From Rossellomorea vietnamensis NBRC 101237 (GTDB lineage Bacteria; Bacillota; Bacilli; Bacillales; Bacillaceae_B): DNA of 64,000 bases. The first letter of the stretch is position 1, and every line of letters starts with the position of its first letter. Positions 24,310 to 32,530 of the stretch are shown piece after piece. The position numbers were made by a program, and so were the translations under genes. The stretch covers positions 147,722 through 211,721 of the forward strand of contig NZ_BCVQ01000001.1 of assembly GCF_001591825.1 (NCBI RefSeq), in the 5' to 3' direction. The notes beneath the pieces are model-generated. The model did not search any database. It was not told the DNA's origin and saw only the letters and a list, made by a program, of their open reading frames with translations.

Positions 24310-24675
24310 TTACCGTTCCACCCGATTCTCAAGGTTGAATACCCGTTTATCGATGTCTGTCAGCCTTGTATTTAAGTAGTGAAATTCAGATTCAGTATGC
24401 TGTTTCGTCACTTTTAACATAGCAATGACATCCTCGGTTTGTGATGTTTCGATTCGATTGACGGTTTCCTTGATATCCTTCACGTCAGCTTGGGTTGTTT
24501 TAAGGTCAGAGCGGATGCTGCGAACGTCAGCTTGGGTTGTTTTAAGGTCAGAACGGATGCTGCGAACGTCAGCTTGAGTCGTCTTCAGCTCACTTCGAAA
24601 CTCCTTCATATCAATGCGCACTTCTTTCATCTCACCACGTAAATCCAACAGTATTTCAAGTATCTGCTTTTCCAT
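24310..24675 (-). CDS. Coiled-coil protein with 14-residue repeats
   Basis: A 121-residue, almost wholly helical protein. Three consecutive 14-residue units (ELKTTQADVRSIRS type) at about residues 29-72 match 42-bp DNA repeats at 24485, 24527 and 24569. Heptad spacing continues to the C-terminus (LTDIDKRVFNLENRV). ATG 24675 follows AAGGAGGTGAG; the open frame upstream crosses a terminator and is not coding. It resembles the short coiled-coil proteins of Bacilli that recall phage tail-fibre or t-SNARE-like segments. Function unknown. The repeat number may vary between strains. Confidence 0.65.
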   Translation of the reverse strand: MEKQILEILLDLRGEMKEVRIDMKEFRSELKTTQADVRSIRSDLKTTQADVRSIRSDLKTTQADVKDIKETVNRIETSQTEDVIAMLKVTKQHTESEFHYLNTRLTDIDKRVFNLENRVER

Positions 24676-24750
24676 TTTTCTCACCTCCTTCCCATAATTA
24701 TAAAACAATTGAATGAGACATTCTAGCTTGAATCTTTTCCTTTGTGGAAG

Positions 24751-24780
24751 AAAAAAGGGGACGGTGAGATCGTCCCCCTG
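24751..24780 (-). terminator. Terminator of the SASP-like gene
   Basis: On the minus strand GGGGACG and CGTCCCC pair around seven bases, followed by six T. Confidence 0.7.
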
Positions 24781-24785
24781 CTTCA

Positions 24786-24926
24786 TTAATCCCGCATGGA
24801 TCCTGCTTCCCGGGAAGTCATGGAACCTTGTCCCGCGACGACATCTTTTTTAATTTGCTTTTTCACCTGTTGTGGGTCCGTCCCTGTTGTCATGGATTTC
24901 ATATCCGTCTGATCAGGCTTCTTCAT
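24786..24926 (-). CDS. Gamma-type SASP-like small spore protein
   Basis: A 46-residue hydrophilic protein whose middle, TDPQQVKKQIKKDVVAGQGS, follows the gamma-SASP (SspE) repeat pattern of (N/T)xQQVxKQ ... AGQG, in one copy. It is much shorter than SspE (about 85 residues). ATG 24926 follows GTGGAGGTGATT; the longer open frame upstream has no site. A sigma-G-like promoter lies upstream and a terminator downstream. It may be an amino-acid store used in germination, or another small forespore protein. Confidence 0.55.
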   Translation of the reverse strand: MKKPDQTDMKSMTTGTDPQQVKKQIKKDVVAGQGSMTSREAGSMRD

Positions 24927-24959
24927 AAACCAATCACCTCCACGTTTGATGTAGGCTCT

Positions 24960-24990
24960 TAGTATGGGCCGTGGTCCCAGGGTATATAAA
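24960..24990 (-). promoter_or_regulatory. Sigma-G-like promoter
   Basis: Minus strand TTTATA (24985-24990), 18 bases, CATACTA (24960-24966). The -10 is an exact match to sigma-F/G CATACTA, and the -35 keeps the ATA of TGAATA. It points to the SASP-like gene. Confidence 0.45.
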
Positions 24991-24998
24991 TCCTCCCC

Positions 24999-25027
24999 TT
25001 GTCCAAAAAAAGGAAGAGAGATATAAT
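24999..25027 (+). promoter_or_regulatory. Sigma-A promoter of a small membrane peptide gene
   Basis: TTGTCC (24999-25004), 17 bases, TATAAT (25022-25027). The next plus-strand frame is the 33-residue gene at 25063. Confidence 0.6.
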
Positions 25028-25062
25028 AAGAAGGAATCTTACATATTAAAGGGGGGAATATC

Positions 25063-25164
25063 ATGCATACGTTCACTGTAGACATCAAAAAATACCGACT
25101 ATTAATGATGTCTATTATTGGAATTTCAGCCGTCCTCGGGACACGTCTGTCCTTTTTTAGCTGA
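25063..25164 (+). CDS. 33-residue membrane peptide
   Basis: A short gene with all signals of its own: sigma-A promoter 24999-25027, ribosome site AAAGGGGGGAA, ATG 25063, and terminator 25208-25242. The peptide has a basic N-terminal third (VDIKKYR) and one hydrophobic helix (LLMMSIIGISAVLG), ending in TRLSFFS. It is too short for standard gene finders. Function unknown. Membrane-acting regulator peptides and type I toxins share this form; no antisense antitoxin promoter is evident. Confidence 0.5.
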   Translation: MHTFTVDIKKYRLLMMSIIGISAVLGTRLSFFS

Positions 25165-25207
25165 TTTTTCATAGTGTGAACGAGTGTATGATTTCCTGTA
25201 ATAGCGA

Positions 25208-25242
25208 AAGCCATGGGGAATGATTCCCTGTGGCTTTTTTTT
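25208..25242 (+). terminator. Terminator of the 33-residue peptide gene
   Basis: AGCCATGGGGAAT pairs with ATTCCCTGTGGCT, followed by eight T. Confidence 0.75.
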
Positions 25243-25245
25243 GAT

Positions 25246-25478
25246 TTCATGGAGCGATGGCGGTGACCACTCAGCTGCTGAATTTCATGGGATTTTCAGC
25301 AGCTGAAAATCCTGCTGGTGTTCGAGCCGCCTGCGCTTTTAATCCAGCTCCGGCGGCTAAAGGCTCGAGGTCATAAGCTAAACAGGCCAAAAAGGCAAAA
25401 AACGCCTTTCCGCCCTGTTCATCTTATGCTTGTCGCCTTTGACCAAGCCGCCTGCGCTTTTTAACGAGAGGACGCAAT
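25246..25478. repeat. Mosaic intergenic repeat
   Basis: A G/C-richer segment with no supported gene. It holds a perfect 11-base inverted repeat (CAGCTGCTGAA 25272-25282, complement 25295-25305), two direct copies of GCCGCCTGCGCTTTT (25326-25340 and 25447-25461) and an inverted GAGCC/GGCTC pair between them. Similar CCTGCGCTTTT-containing blocks are dispersed in many Bacillaceae genomes. That statement is from general knowledge and not tested here. Confidence 0.5.
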
Positions 25479-25481
25479 AAA

Positions 25482-26684
25482 ATGATGAACATATTAAAAA
25501 CAAAAAACAATATCTACTTACTATACTTTTATCTCTTTTTTGCCCAACTGTTTTTCGACCGGGCCCTATGGGTCATCTATCTTGGCGACAAGGGGATGAC
25601 GCTGGGAGAGATTGGGGTCCTTGAGGCACTTCTCCACTTGGCCATTGTGTTATTTGAGGTTCCAACCGGTATGATTGCCGATTTGTACGGGAGGAAGGTC
25701 AGCCTGGTGATCGGGAATCTGTTCAGTCTCCTTTACGGATTATTCATGCTCTTGAGCGGTAACTTCTCCATGTTCACTCTGGCGTTTCTGTCCATGGGGC
25801 TCATGGTCACCCTCCATTCGGGAGCGGAACAGGCATTTGCCTACGATACATTGAAGAATGACAAACGGGAAAAGGATTATACGAGGGTGATCGGAAGCAT
25901 GACGGCGATTTCCCTGCTATCCTTGAGCTTGGCAAAATTCCTCGGCGGTTTCATGGCGGAAGTGAGCTGGGAGTGGGTATACGGATCCACGATCGTCACC
26001 CACGTCCTGGCCGTGATTCCCCTCCTGTTCATGAAAGAACCAGAGCGGGAGAAGACCGAAGAAATCAGCGGGCGCTGGTACAACCAGTGGGTCCACCAAT
26101 TCCGACTGGGGGTCAACGTGTGGAAACATAACCCGGTCATTCACGCACCCGTTGTCCTTTTTATTCTGGCGAGTGCGGTCATGGTGATCATGGTATTTTA
26201 CGGGCAGGAATATTTCGTGGAACTAGGCTATTCGTCCATCGTCGTCGGGGCCGTATTCACCATTGAAGGACTTCTCGGAGTCGTCATGGCAAAGATTGCG
26301 TACAAGGTGGAGGAACGATTCAAGTTCTTCAACATTCTGTATTACGGATTAGGTCTTTTTCTCGTGTTTTTCGCCTTATTCATCTTCGCAACGGACTGGG
26401 CGATTCTGCTGTCGTTTCTGATACTAGCACAACTGTTAAGCTTGTTCGAACCGATCTTCAGCTCATTCGTGCAGAGCTTTCTAAAAAGCAATATACGGTC
26501 GACTTTCCTTTCCCTGATCGGTTTGATGGAGAGCTTTGTGATCATGATCAGCTTTCCCCTGTTCGGCTATGCCATCGAACGGACAGGATTCACTGACGGA
26601 TTCTCCTGGCTGCTGGTGATTTTCTTTGTATTGGCAGGTGGGTATTTGGTTGGTCAGAGGATAAAAATGAAGAGACCGATGTAA
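25482..26684 (+). CDS. MFS transporter
   Basis: A 400-residue, 12-segment major facilitator with motif A variant GMIADLYGRKVSLVIG between segments 2 and 3 and an acidic GAEQAFAYDTLKND in the fourth segment/loop, typical of a MFS subgroup common in Firmicutes whose substrates are unknown. The start is ATG 25482 or the next codon, after GAGAGGACG. The adjacent mosaic repeat upstream may carry its promoter. A terminator follows. Confidence 0.8.
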   Translation: MMNILKTKNNIYLLYFYLFFAQLFFDRALWVIYLGDKGMTLGEIGVLEALLHLAIVLFEVPTGMIADLYGRKVSLVIGNLFSLLYGLFMLLSGNFSMFTLAFLSMGLMVTLHSGAEQAFAYDTLKNDKREKDYTRVIGSMTAISLLSLSLAKFLGGFMAEVSWEWVYGSTIVTHVLAVIPLLFMKEPEREKTEEISGRWYNQWVHQFRLGVNVWKHNPVIHAPVVLFILASAVMVIMVFYGQEYFVELGYSSIVVGAVFTIEGLLGVVMAKIAYKVEERFKFFNILYYGLGLFLVFFALFIFATDWAILLSFLILAQLLSLFEPIFSSFVQSFLKSNIRSTFLSLIGLMESFVIMISFPLFGYAIERTGFTDGFSWLLVIFFVLAGGYLVGQRIKMKRPM

Positions 26685-26689
26685 GGGAG

Positions 26690-26724
26690 GAGCTTCTCAC
26701 TTTTTGAGTGGGGAGCTTTTTTTA
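26690..26724 (+). terminator. Terminator after the MFS gene
   Basis: AGCTTCTCACT pairs with GAGTGGGGAGCT, followed by seven T. Confidence 0.7.
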
Positions 26725-26787
26725 TATCATGAAAAAGGAAAAATGTGTTAAAATTTGTATAGTAGAACAAAAGGGGATATGGACGTG

Positions 26788-27228
26788 ATGGGTGAAAAAA
26801 GGAAAGAGGCGTTTCGAGTCGTTGGACTAAAAGGGAAAGGCGATTTCGCCAATTTTAGTACGGAAGTGCCGCGGCTTGCAAAGCAATTCCTCGAGAGGGT
26901 GGATGAACTCCAGGCTGTAACGGGTCCTGAAGTCGCCCTGTATGAACCGAAAAGGGATAGTGATCATGTTGAAGGGATTTATTACACCGGGGTTATGGTG
27001 GATGAACCTCTTGTTAACCTTCCAGAAGGGATGACCTATATCGAATTAGATGAAGAATATGCGATAGGGAAAGGACAAGATATCGAGAATCTTCACAGGG
27101 ATCTAATGAAGTGGATGGATGACAGGGGATATCAACGGAAAATGGAAGCATATATTGTGGAGACGTATCATCCAATGGAGGACAGTGTGGAGGAAGTAGT
27201 GGTTTACCTGCCGATTGAAGGAATTTAA
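26788..27228 (+). CDS. GyrI-like/effector-binding domain protein
   Basis: A 146-residue protein matching the stand-alone SHS2 effector-binding fold of the GyrI/AraC-effector family: GLKGKGDFANF, the central YEPKRDSDHVEGIYYTGVMV, and WMDDRGYQRKMEAYIVETYHP (key words YTGVMV, AYIVETY). Such domains bind hydrophobic drugs or small molecules. AAGGGGAT lies 9-10 bases before ATG 26788; the earlier ATG 26779 is too close. A related protein lies at 42763. Confidence 0.65.
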   Translation: MGEKRKEAFRVVGLKGKGDFANFSTEVPRLAKQFLERVDELQAVTGPEVALYEPKRDSDHVEGIYYTGVMVDEPLVNLPEGMTYIELDEEYAIGKGQDIENLHRDLMKWMDDRGYQRKMEAYIVETYHPMEDSVEEVVVYLPIEGI

Positions 27229-27286
27229 TAAGCTTCTTTTTTTATATCTAATTGGAATTACTGAGAAACGATCGGAGGAATCAAAC

Positions 27287-27460
27287 ATGAAAACGGGTAA
27301 GCTACTATTCATTGCCGGGTTACTCCTCTTTATGCTGGGGATCTATTTATCTACCTACATCGTTAGCGTTGGGACGTTACTAGGCGTAGGTGGCGGTATG
27401 ATGCTTGGGGTCGGAAGTTATTACATAGGAACCAACCAGGCAAACAGACATAGAGGGTGA
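27287..27460 (+). CDS. Small Gly-rich membrane protein
   Basis: A 57-residue protein with two segments (about 6-23 and 27-46) joined by a short loop, Gly-rich in the second (LLGVGGGMMLGVGSYYIG). ATG 27287 follows ATCGGAGGAAT. It may be cotranscribed with the acetyltransferase 8 bases downstream. Unrecognised. Confidence 0.55.
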   Translation: MKTGKLLFIAGLLLFMLGIYLSTYIVSVGTLLGVGGGMMLGVGSYYIGTNQANRHRG

Positions 27461-27467
27461 ATAGATT

Positions 27468-28259
27468 ATGGAAAAAGAAAAACTCATCACTAAAGATCAT
27501 ATTGTACAAGATTTAAAGAGGATGGGTGTCACAAAAGGAATGACCCTCATCGTCCATTCCTCCTTAAAATCAATCGGCAGAGTCATAGGCGGACCGGTTT
27601 CCGTCATCCTGGCACTGGAAGAGGCGGTCGGTACTGGCGGGAATATAGTGATGCCCACCCAAACCGAGCATCTTTGCGACCCGACGGAGTATGGAAGTGG
27701 CTATACAGATGAGGAACTGGAACTCATACGGGAAAACATGCCGACTTTTTATCCCGACATAACCCCGACCTCTTATATGGGGTTCATACCGGAGACATTC
27801 AGAAAGCAAGATGGGGTGTACCGGAGTCCCCATCCACATACATCATTCGCTGCCTGGGGGGAAGATGCTGCCGGCATCACGCAAGAACATGGTCTCGACT
27901 TTTCCATGAATGAACACTCCCCATTAGGAAAGATATATGAACTGGGTGGCTACATTCTTCTCCTTGGAGCCCCGACGAATTCAAACACCTCATTGCACCT
28001 CGCAGAATACAGGCAAAAAAACACCTTTGTGAAAGAAAAAATATGGGACGTCAAAATTGAAAAAGGCATGAAAGAAGTATGGACCACATATCGTGATATC
28101 AACAATGAGTCCGACGATTTTGACCGGTTATTTGAGGATTTTCAGAGGGAAACAGATGATGTGAAAGAAGGAATGGTAGGGGAGGCAAGAAGTTATCTTG
28201 TCCCCATGAGACAGATGGTGGACTATGCTGTAGGTTGGATGGATAAGAACAGAAACTGA
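27468..28259 (+). CDS. Aminoglycoside N3-acetyltransferase family (YokD-like)
   Basis: A 263-residue antibiotic_NAT family protein. Family motifs are LIVHSSLKSIGRVIGGP near residue 30, MPTQTEH, the catalytic-type block SPHPHTSFAAWG (about 122-133) and HSPLGKIYELGGYILLLGA. The fold transfers acetyl from acetyl-CoA to the 3-amino group of 2-deoxystreptamine drugs. Chromosomal homologues such as B. subtilis YokD are not proven to confer resistance. Ribosome site GAGGGTGA. Confidence 0.82.
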   Translation: MEKEKLITKDHIVQDLKRMGVTKGMTLIVHSSLKSIGRVIGGPVSVILALEEAVGTGGNIVMPTQTEHLCDPTEYGSGYTDEELELIRENMPTFYPDITPTSYMGFIPETFRKQDGVYRSPHPHTSFAAWGEDAAGITQEHGLDFSMNEHSPLGKIYELGGYILLLGAPTNSNTSLHLAEYRQKNTFVKEKIWDVKIEKGMKEVWTTYRDINNESDDFDRLFEDFQRETDDVKEGMVGEARSYLVPMRQMVDYAVGWMDKNRN

Positions 28260-28275
28260 CAGGGAGGACTTCGAA

Positions 28276-28548
28276 ATGTCAATTGACTTGTTGATGCTGG
28301 TCGTCATCGGGGCGGTTTCTGCATGTGTTTTACAGGTTTGTCAGAAGTATAGTAGGATCCCTTCATTTTTTAATGTGAAGTTATTCTTTGGGTTGGTCCT
28401 ACTATCTTCCCTATGCTGGATCATAAGTCTGGCCGTCGGCGGATGGGGTGGCATGAGCTTAACGGCAATCGGTTTGAACGGACTGGTGGCAGCGGTATCG
28501 GGGTTGGTTTGTTCGTTTCTATTGAATATCCTATTACGGGACGGATAA
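28276..28548 (+). CDS. YesK-like membrane protein
   Basis: A 90-residue protein with three membrane segments (about 5-20, 33-53, 60-85) and the GGWGGMSLTAIGLNG block. It resembles YesK, a conserved small Bacillus membrane protein. A paralogue with GGWDGMAIGFYAIAV lies at 39363. Ribosome site AGGGAGGACTTCG. It is 16 bases after the acetyltransferase gene, so likely in its operon. Confidence 0.6.
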   Translation: MSIDLLMLVVIGAVSACVLQVCQKYSRIPSFFNVKLFFGLVLLSSLCWIISLAVGGWGGMSLTAIGLNGLVAAVSGLVCSFLLNILLRDG

Positions 28549-28602
28549 AGAATGATTTTAATAAATCCGACATATGTAGATTAGAGAAGAGGAGGGGTAC
28601 AA

Positions 28603-28854
28603 TTGAAAAAAGTATTCAGTCTAGGTTCATTCATCATCTTTCTTATCGGTCTTGTATTCTACTTTTTAGCATTTTTAGGGAAAGACACATTCTTACTTCC
28701 GGCGGTCATCATGGCAGTCGTAGGATTTGTAGCAGGCTTGTTTGGTGAAAAAACAATCTACAGAAAAATCGGCCTGTTTGGAAATGGAATCATACTAGTG
28801 GTCGGTCAGCTTCTTCCATTTGTAGTGACGACGTTTTTTTGGAATAAGCCTTAA
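28603..28854 (+). CDS. Small membrane protein
   Basis: An 83-residue protein with three membrane segments (about 7-24, 31-47, 57-77) and a charged loop (GEKTIYRKIG). TTG 28603 follows GAGGAGGGG. It is last of the 27287-28854 group; a strong terminator follows. Unrecognised. Confidence 0.55.
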   Translation: MKKVFSLGSFIIFLIGLVFYFLAFLGKDTFLLPAVIMAVVGFVAGLFGEKTIYRKIGLFGNGIILVVGQLLPFVVTTFFWNKP

Positions 28855-28857
28855 AGC

Positions 28858-28888
28858 AAGGAACTTCTTTCATAAAGAAGTTCCTTTA
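28858..28888 (+). terminator. Terminator of the 27.3-28.9 kb gene group
   Basis: AAGGAACTTCTTT pairs with AAAGAAGTTCCTT around four bases, followed by TATATT. Confidence 0.7.
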
Positions 28889-28927
28889 TATTATAGAAGA
28901 CGCTAGAAGAATAAGGGGCGAAACACA

Positions 28928-29668
28928 ATGAACTTAGGAACTCCCGTTGCAACAGGGAACACAGCTAAAGTCTATCTCTACAAAAATAAAATATACAAGG
29001 TCTTTAACGATTCATTACCTGGCGAGGAATCTATAAAAGAAGCAAAAAAGCAAAAATACGCCCATTCATGTGGGCTGTCCGTACCTGAAGTCGTAGATGT
29101 CACAACCATTGACGGAAAACAGGTTATCATCATGGAGCACATTAAAGGAAGAACACTAGGTGTTCTCCTGACTGACAACATGGAAAAAGCGGAGTACTAT
29201 ATGGGCATGTCTGTAGATATCCAAATGGGCATTCATCAGATTAAGGCCCATTCCATCGAACCCATGTCAGAAAAACTGCGTCGCCAAATAGAGTCTGCAC
29301 CTGAATTGGATCAAGGGGCAAAATCCATTTTGATAAAAAAACTCGATTCCATGGCCTTTGAAGAAAATCTCTGCCACGGTGATTTCCATTTATACAACTT
29401 AATTCTGTCAGAAAATAACGTCACCATCATCGACTGGGTTGATTCCAGTGCAGGGGATATGCGTGCTGACGTATATCGAACCTCTCTCCTATATTCCCAG
29501 GTCTCAAAGGAGCTGGCGGATATGTATATGCAACTGTACTGTGAGAAAAGTGGTCTGTCTAAAGAAGAAATATATCAATGGGCGCCCATCATTGCTGCGG
29601 CCAGATTGTCAGAGAGAGTCTCTACCGAAGATCCGAAGCGATTATTGGAGATTGTGCATCAGATTTGA
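28928..29668 (+). CDS. APH-family phosphotransferase
   Basis: A 246-residue kinase-fold protein. A Gly-rich N-lobe (PVATGNTAKVYLYKNKIYKV), a Glu-hinge (IIMEHIKGRTLG), the catalytic loop CHGDFHLYNLIL (Asp about 154) and the metal site IIDWVDSSAGDMRADVYR are visible. These are the Brenner motifs of aminoglycoside phosphotransferases and choline kinases. The small-molecule substrate is unknown. Ribosome site AAGGGGCG. A second APH-like gene lies at 41968. Confidence 0.8.
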   Translation: MNLGTPVATGNTAKVYLYKNKIYKVFNDSLPGEESIKEAKKQKYAHSCGLSVPEVVDVTTIDGKQVIIMEHIKGRTLGVLLTDNMEKAEYYMGMSVDIQMGIHQIKAHSIEPMSEKLRRQIESAPELDQGAKSILIKKLDSMAFEENLCHGDFHLYNLILSENNVTIIDWVDSSAGDMRADVYRTSLLYSQVSKELADMYMQLYCEKSGLSKEEIYQWAPIIAAARLSERVSTEDPKRLLEIVHQI

Positions 29669-29691
29669 TAAAGAGCCTAGAGGCAGGAAAG

Positions 29692-29720
29692 AGCCACGGT
29701 ACCTGTCCCCGTGGCTTTTT
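29692..29720 (+). repeat. GGTACCTGTCCCC hairpin element, copy 1 (terminator)
   Basis: AGCCACGG and CCGTGGCT enclose TACCTGTCC, followed by TTTTTGG. It probably ends the APH gene. Two relatives lie at 32685-32700 and 34027-34050. Confidence 0.6.
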
Positions 29721-29725
29721 GGATA

Positions 29726-30496
29726 TTATTGTACAAGGTTCTTTTCAATGACAAGGGACAGGCTATCAGCCATTTCCTGATAAGTAGCATCATTTGGATG
29801 GAAGTTGTCACTTGAAAGATCGTGTTTGGCATCCGTTACTAAATTGAAGGTATCCACCACTTGAACGTCGTATTTCAAGCCTAATGTGCGGGCGGAGTCA
29901 TTCCATTTTTGAATGACCGAATCAAATGAATCCCCGTCCGATAATTCCTTAAAGGGATTATATAGTCCCATATAGAGGATGACGGCATCCTTATTTATGT
30001 CACGGATGGTTTCAAACGTTTTTTCCAAGTTAGGAATTTCCGTTTCCAGAATGCCAAGGGCGGTAGCTTCTGAATAATTGTTTAAAATCTCACCAGAATT
30101 AAAGAGATTGTTCCCCCCGATTGTGATGGAGATGATTTTGGCGTCCTTAAGAGATCTCTTGACCTCCTTTTGTTCTAACTGGGCCAGTAAATCTTCAATC
30201 CTGGCACCCCGTATCCCTAAGTTTTGGTACCGGTCCACCGTATTGGTTTCTTTAAGTGAATCTCCAACCAGCGGGACAAAACCTTCTCCTTTTGAAGATC
30301 CTACCCCTCTTGTCAATGAGTCGCCAAGGGCAATATACGTTTCTCCAGGTGTAGCGGGGGCTTCTTCAGATTCTGCTGTGATCTTCTCTTGGGGAGGGTT
30401 GGCGATATCCGAATAGGCTCGCGCAAATCCATATCCAAATAGAACGGTCAGTGCAAGGGAAAGGGTGATAAATAGTTGCCACATCCGTTTTTTCAT
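29726..30496 (-). CDS. SGNH/GDSL hydrolase, membrane-anchored
   Basis: A 256-residue extracytoplasmic hydrolase with an N-terminal anchor (about 7-27). Block I ALGDSLTRGVG holds the nucleophile Ser. The Gly of block II is in NLGIRGARI, block III is ITIGGNNLF, and block V SSDNFHPNDATYQEM holds Asp and His. It resembles B. subtilis YpmR and other lipase/acylhydrolases; the physiological ester is unknown. Ribosome site AAGGAGAG on the minus strand. Its stop lies beside the convergent APH terminator. Confidence 0.85.
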   Translation of the reverse strand: MKKRMWQLFITLSLALTVLFGYGFARAYSDIANPPQEKITAESEEAPATPGETYIALGDSLTRGVGSSKGEGFVPLVGDSLKETNTVDRYQNLGIRGARIEDLLAQLEQKEVKRSLKDAKIISITIGGNNLFNSGEILNNYSEATALGILETEIPNLEKTFETIRDINKDAVILYMGLYNPFKELSDGDSFDSVIQKWNDSARTLGLKYDVQVVDTFNLVTDAKHDLSSDNFHPNDATYQEMADSLSLVIEKNLVQ

Positions 30497-30603
30497 CTCT
30501 TAATCTCTCCTTCTATTATGAGTGTACCAACTTTTACTCATGCTGAGTATTGAAAAGAGCAATTGAGAAAAAAGTTCGCTAGAATAGATATAGGGTGATA
30601 AAC

Positions 30604-31530
30604 ATGAGCATAAAGCCAACCGTTCAATTGAAAAATGTAACGAAAGTAATAGGGAAAAAGACGATTATAGATAATATATCATTTGAGATCTATCCAGGAG
30701 AAGTATTTGGATTCCTTGGTCCAAATGGTGCGGGGAAAACGACTACGATCCGGATGCTCGTCGGTCTGATCAAGCCGACATCGGGAGTTATTAAAGTCTG
30801 TGATTTTGATGTGAGAAAGCAATTTGTTCAGGCAATGCAGCGTCTTGGTTCGATCGTAGAAAATCCAGAGTTATATAAGTATTTGACCGGTCGTGAAAAC
30901 CTTCAACTGTTTGCACGGATGCTTCATGGGGTGGACAGTGAACGAATACAGGAGGTCATTGATCTCGTGGATTTGACTGCACGGATTGATGACCAGGTAC
31001 AGACCTATTCATTGGGGATGCGTCAGAGGCTCGGGATTGCACAAGCATTGTTGGGCCGGCCGGATGTGCTTATTTTGGATGAACCTACGAACGGGTTGGA
31101 TCCAATGGGGATAAAGGACCTTCGTACATTTATCAGGAAACTGGTCGATGAAACGGGTCTTTCTGTTCTTGTATCCAGTCATATATTAAGTGAAATCGAA
31201 ATGCTTGCCGATCGAGTGGCGATCATGAGCCGTGGGAGAATCGTGAAGGTAGGAAAGGTAAGGGATTTAGTGGATGAATTGTCATCAGGTGTGGACTGGA
31301 GAGTCAATGATGCTTTTCGTGCACTTGACATCGTTAAAGCATCTCCCTATGTCCAATCTGCAGAACTGTACGATGATCATACGATCCATACGCTGATGGA
31401 TGAAAGCAAAACGTCGACCCTGAATGAATCGTTACTAAAGGAAGGAATCGAGGTATGGACCATTGAAAGGAAGGTTCAGACATTGGAGGACTTATTTATT
31501 GGTTTGACAGGGGGCGATCATATTGTCTAA
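30604..31530 (+). CDS. ABC transporter ATPase (export type)
   Basis: A 308-residue ATPase with Walker A GPNGAGKTT, Q-loop, signature YSLGMRQRLG, Walker B VLILDEP and switch His in VSSHIL. The C-terminal extension of about 80 residues is usual for BcrA/NatA-type exporters. ATG 30604 follows AGGGTGAT. It overlaps its permease by eight bases. Likely substrates are peptides, antibiotics or ions; none is shown by the context. Confidence 0.88.
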   Translation: MSIKPTVQLKNVTKVIGKKTIIDNISFEIYPGEVFGFLGPNGAGKTTTIRMLVGLIKPTSGVIKVCDFDVRKQFVQAMQRLGSIVENPELYKYLTGRENLQLFARMLHGVDSERIQEVIDLVDLTARIDDQVQTYSLGMRQRLGIAQALLGRPDVLILDEPTNGLDPMGIKDLRTFIRKLVDETGLSVLVSSHILSEIEMLADRVAIMSRGRIVKVGKVRDLVDELSSGVDWRVNDAFRALDIVKASPYVQSAELYDDHTIHTLMDESKTSTLNESLLKEGIEVWTIERKVQTLEDLFIGLTGGDHIV

Positions 31531-32521
31531 TCCGAATATGATCGGTCTGATTCATAATGAAGTCATGAAAATTGCTTCTAAAAAACGCTTCGCCGTTGTC
31601 ATCGCGATCTTAATAATTCTCGTCTCTATGTTTACATACGCACAATACCGGGAGATACAAGAGAAAATTGAAAAGCAAGGTACGCTGGACTGGCGGGTGG
31701 AGCTGCAGCAGGAGATCGTCGATCGGCAAAACCGACTGGCATCCAGTGGGATCCAGGATGAGGCCAGGCAATTCCTCGAATTGGATTTGAAGCAAAAGCA
31801 ATACTACTTGGACAACAATATCAATCCGAACTATCCTGGAGCACCTACATTCATTCGCATTTTTTTCTCGCAGGGACTCACACTGGTCCTGCCATTACTC
31901 ATCATTATCATTATGGCTGATGTTGTGAGTGGGGAATACAATGATGGGACCATCAAGACATTACTATCGCGACCGATCAAACGCTGGAAGATCCTGATGG
32001 CCAAATGGCTGACGGTATTGCTGTATACATCGATGCTGATTGCAGCTACTGTGGTTGTCTGCTATGGGATTTCCGGGATTGTCCTCGGATATGATGGCTG
32101 GACGGCACCTATTCTGACGGGCTTTCAAGCTTCTCCATCGGGTGAATTTTCGACGACCTATATCCATACTCTCCCGATGTGGGAGTATTTACTGATGTCA
32201 GCGGGTCTTGCGTGGGTCGTTACAGCTACTGTTGCAACGATAAGCCTGATGATTTCAGTACTTGTGAAAAATACAGCAACCGGTATCGGGGCGATGATGG
32301 CTGTGCTGATTGCAGGTACGCTCTTGTCTTCTATCGGTTCAAGCTGGACGAGCTCAAAGTATTTGGTGAACTTGAATTTTGACTTGATCAATTACTTAGA
32401 AGGTCAAGCTCCCCCGATCGAAGGGATGTCACTGCCGTTTTCATTAACCGTACTTGCAGTATGGACGGTCGCTTGCCTTGCCGTTGCATTTTGGAATTTT
32501 ACTCAGAAGGATATGTATTAG
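31523..32521 (+). CDS. ABC-2 type permease
   Basis: A 332-residue permease partner. The first segment (about 20-37) is followed by an extracellular loop of about 80 residues (EKIEKQGTLDWRVELQQE), then five segments. YNDGTIKTLLSRPIKRW is the coupling helix typical of ABC-2 exporters. TTG start at 31523 after CAGGGGGCG overlaps the ATPase end. The pair makes a complete half-transporter set. Confidence 0.85.
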   Translation: MSNPNMIGLIHNEVMKIASKKRFAVVIAILIILVSMFTYAQYREIQEKIEKQGTLDWRVELQQEIVDRQNRLASSGIQDEARQFLELDLKQKQYYLDNNINPNYPGAPTFIRIFFSQGLTLVLPLLIIIIMADVVSGEYNDGTIKTLLSRPIKRWKILMAKWLTVLLYTSMLIAATVVVCYGISGIVLGYDGWTAPILTGFQASPSGEFSTTYIHTLPMWEYLLMSAGLAWVVTATVATISLMISVLVKNTATGIGAMMAVLIAGTLLSSIGSSWTSSKYLVNLNFDLINYLEGQAPPIEGMSLPFSLTVLAVWTVACLAVAFWNFTQKDMY

Positions 32522-32530
32522 TGAAGAAAT

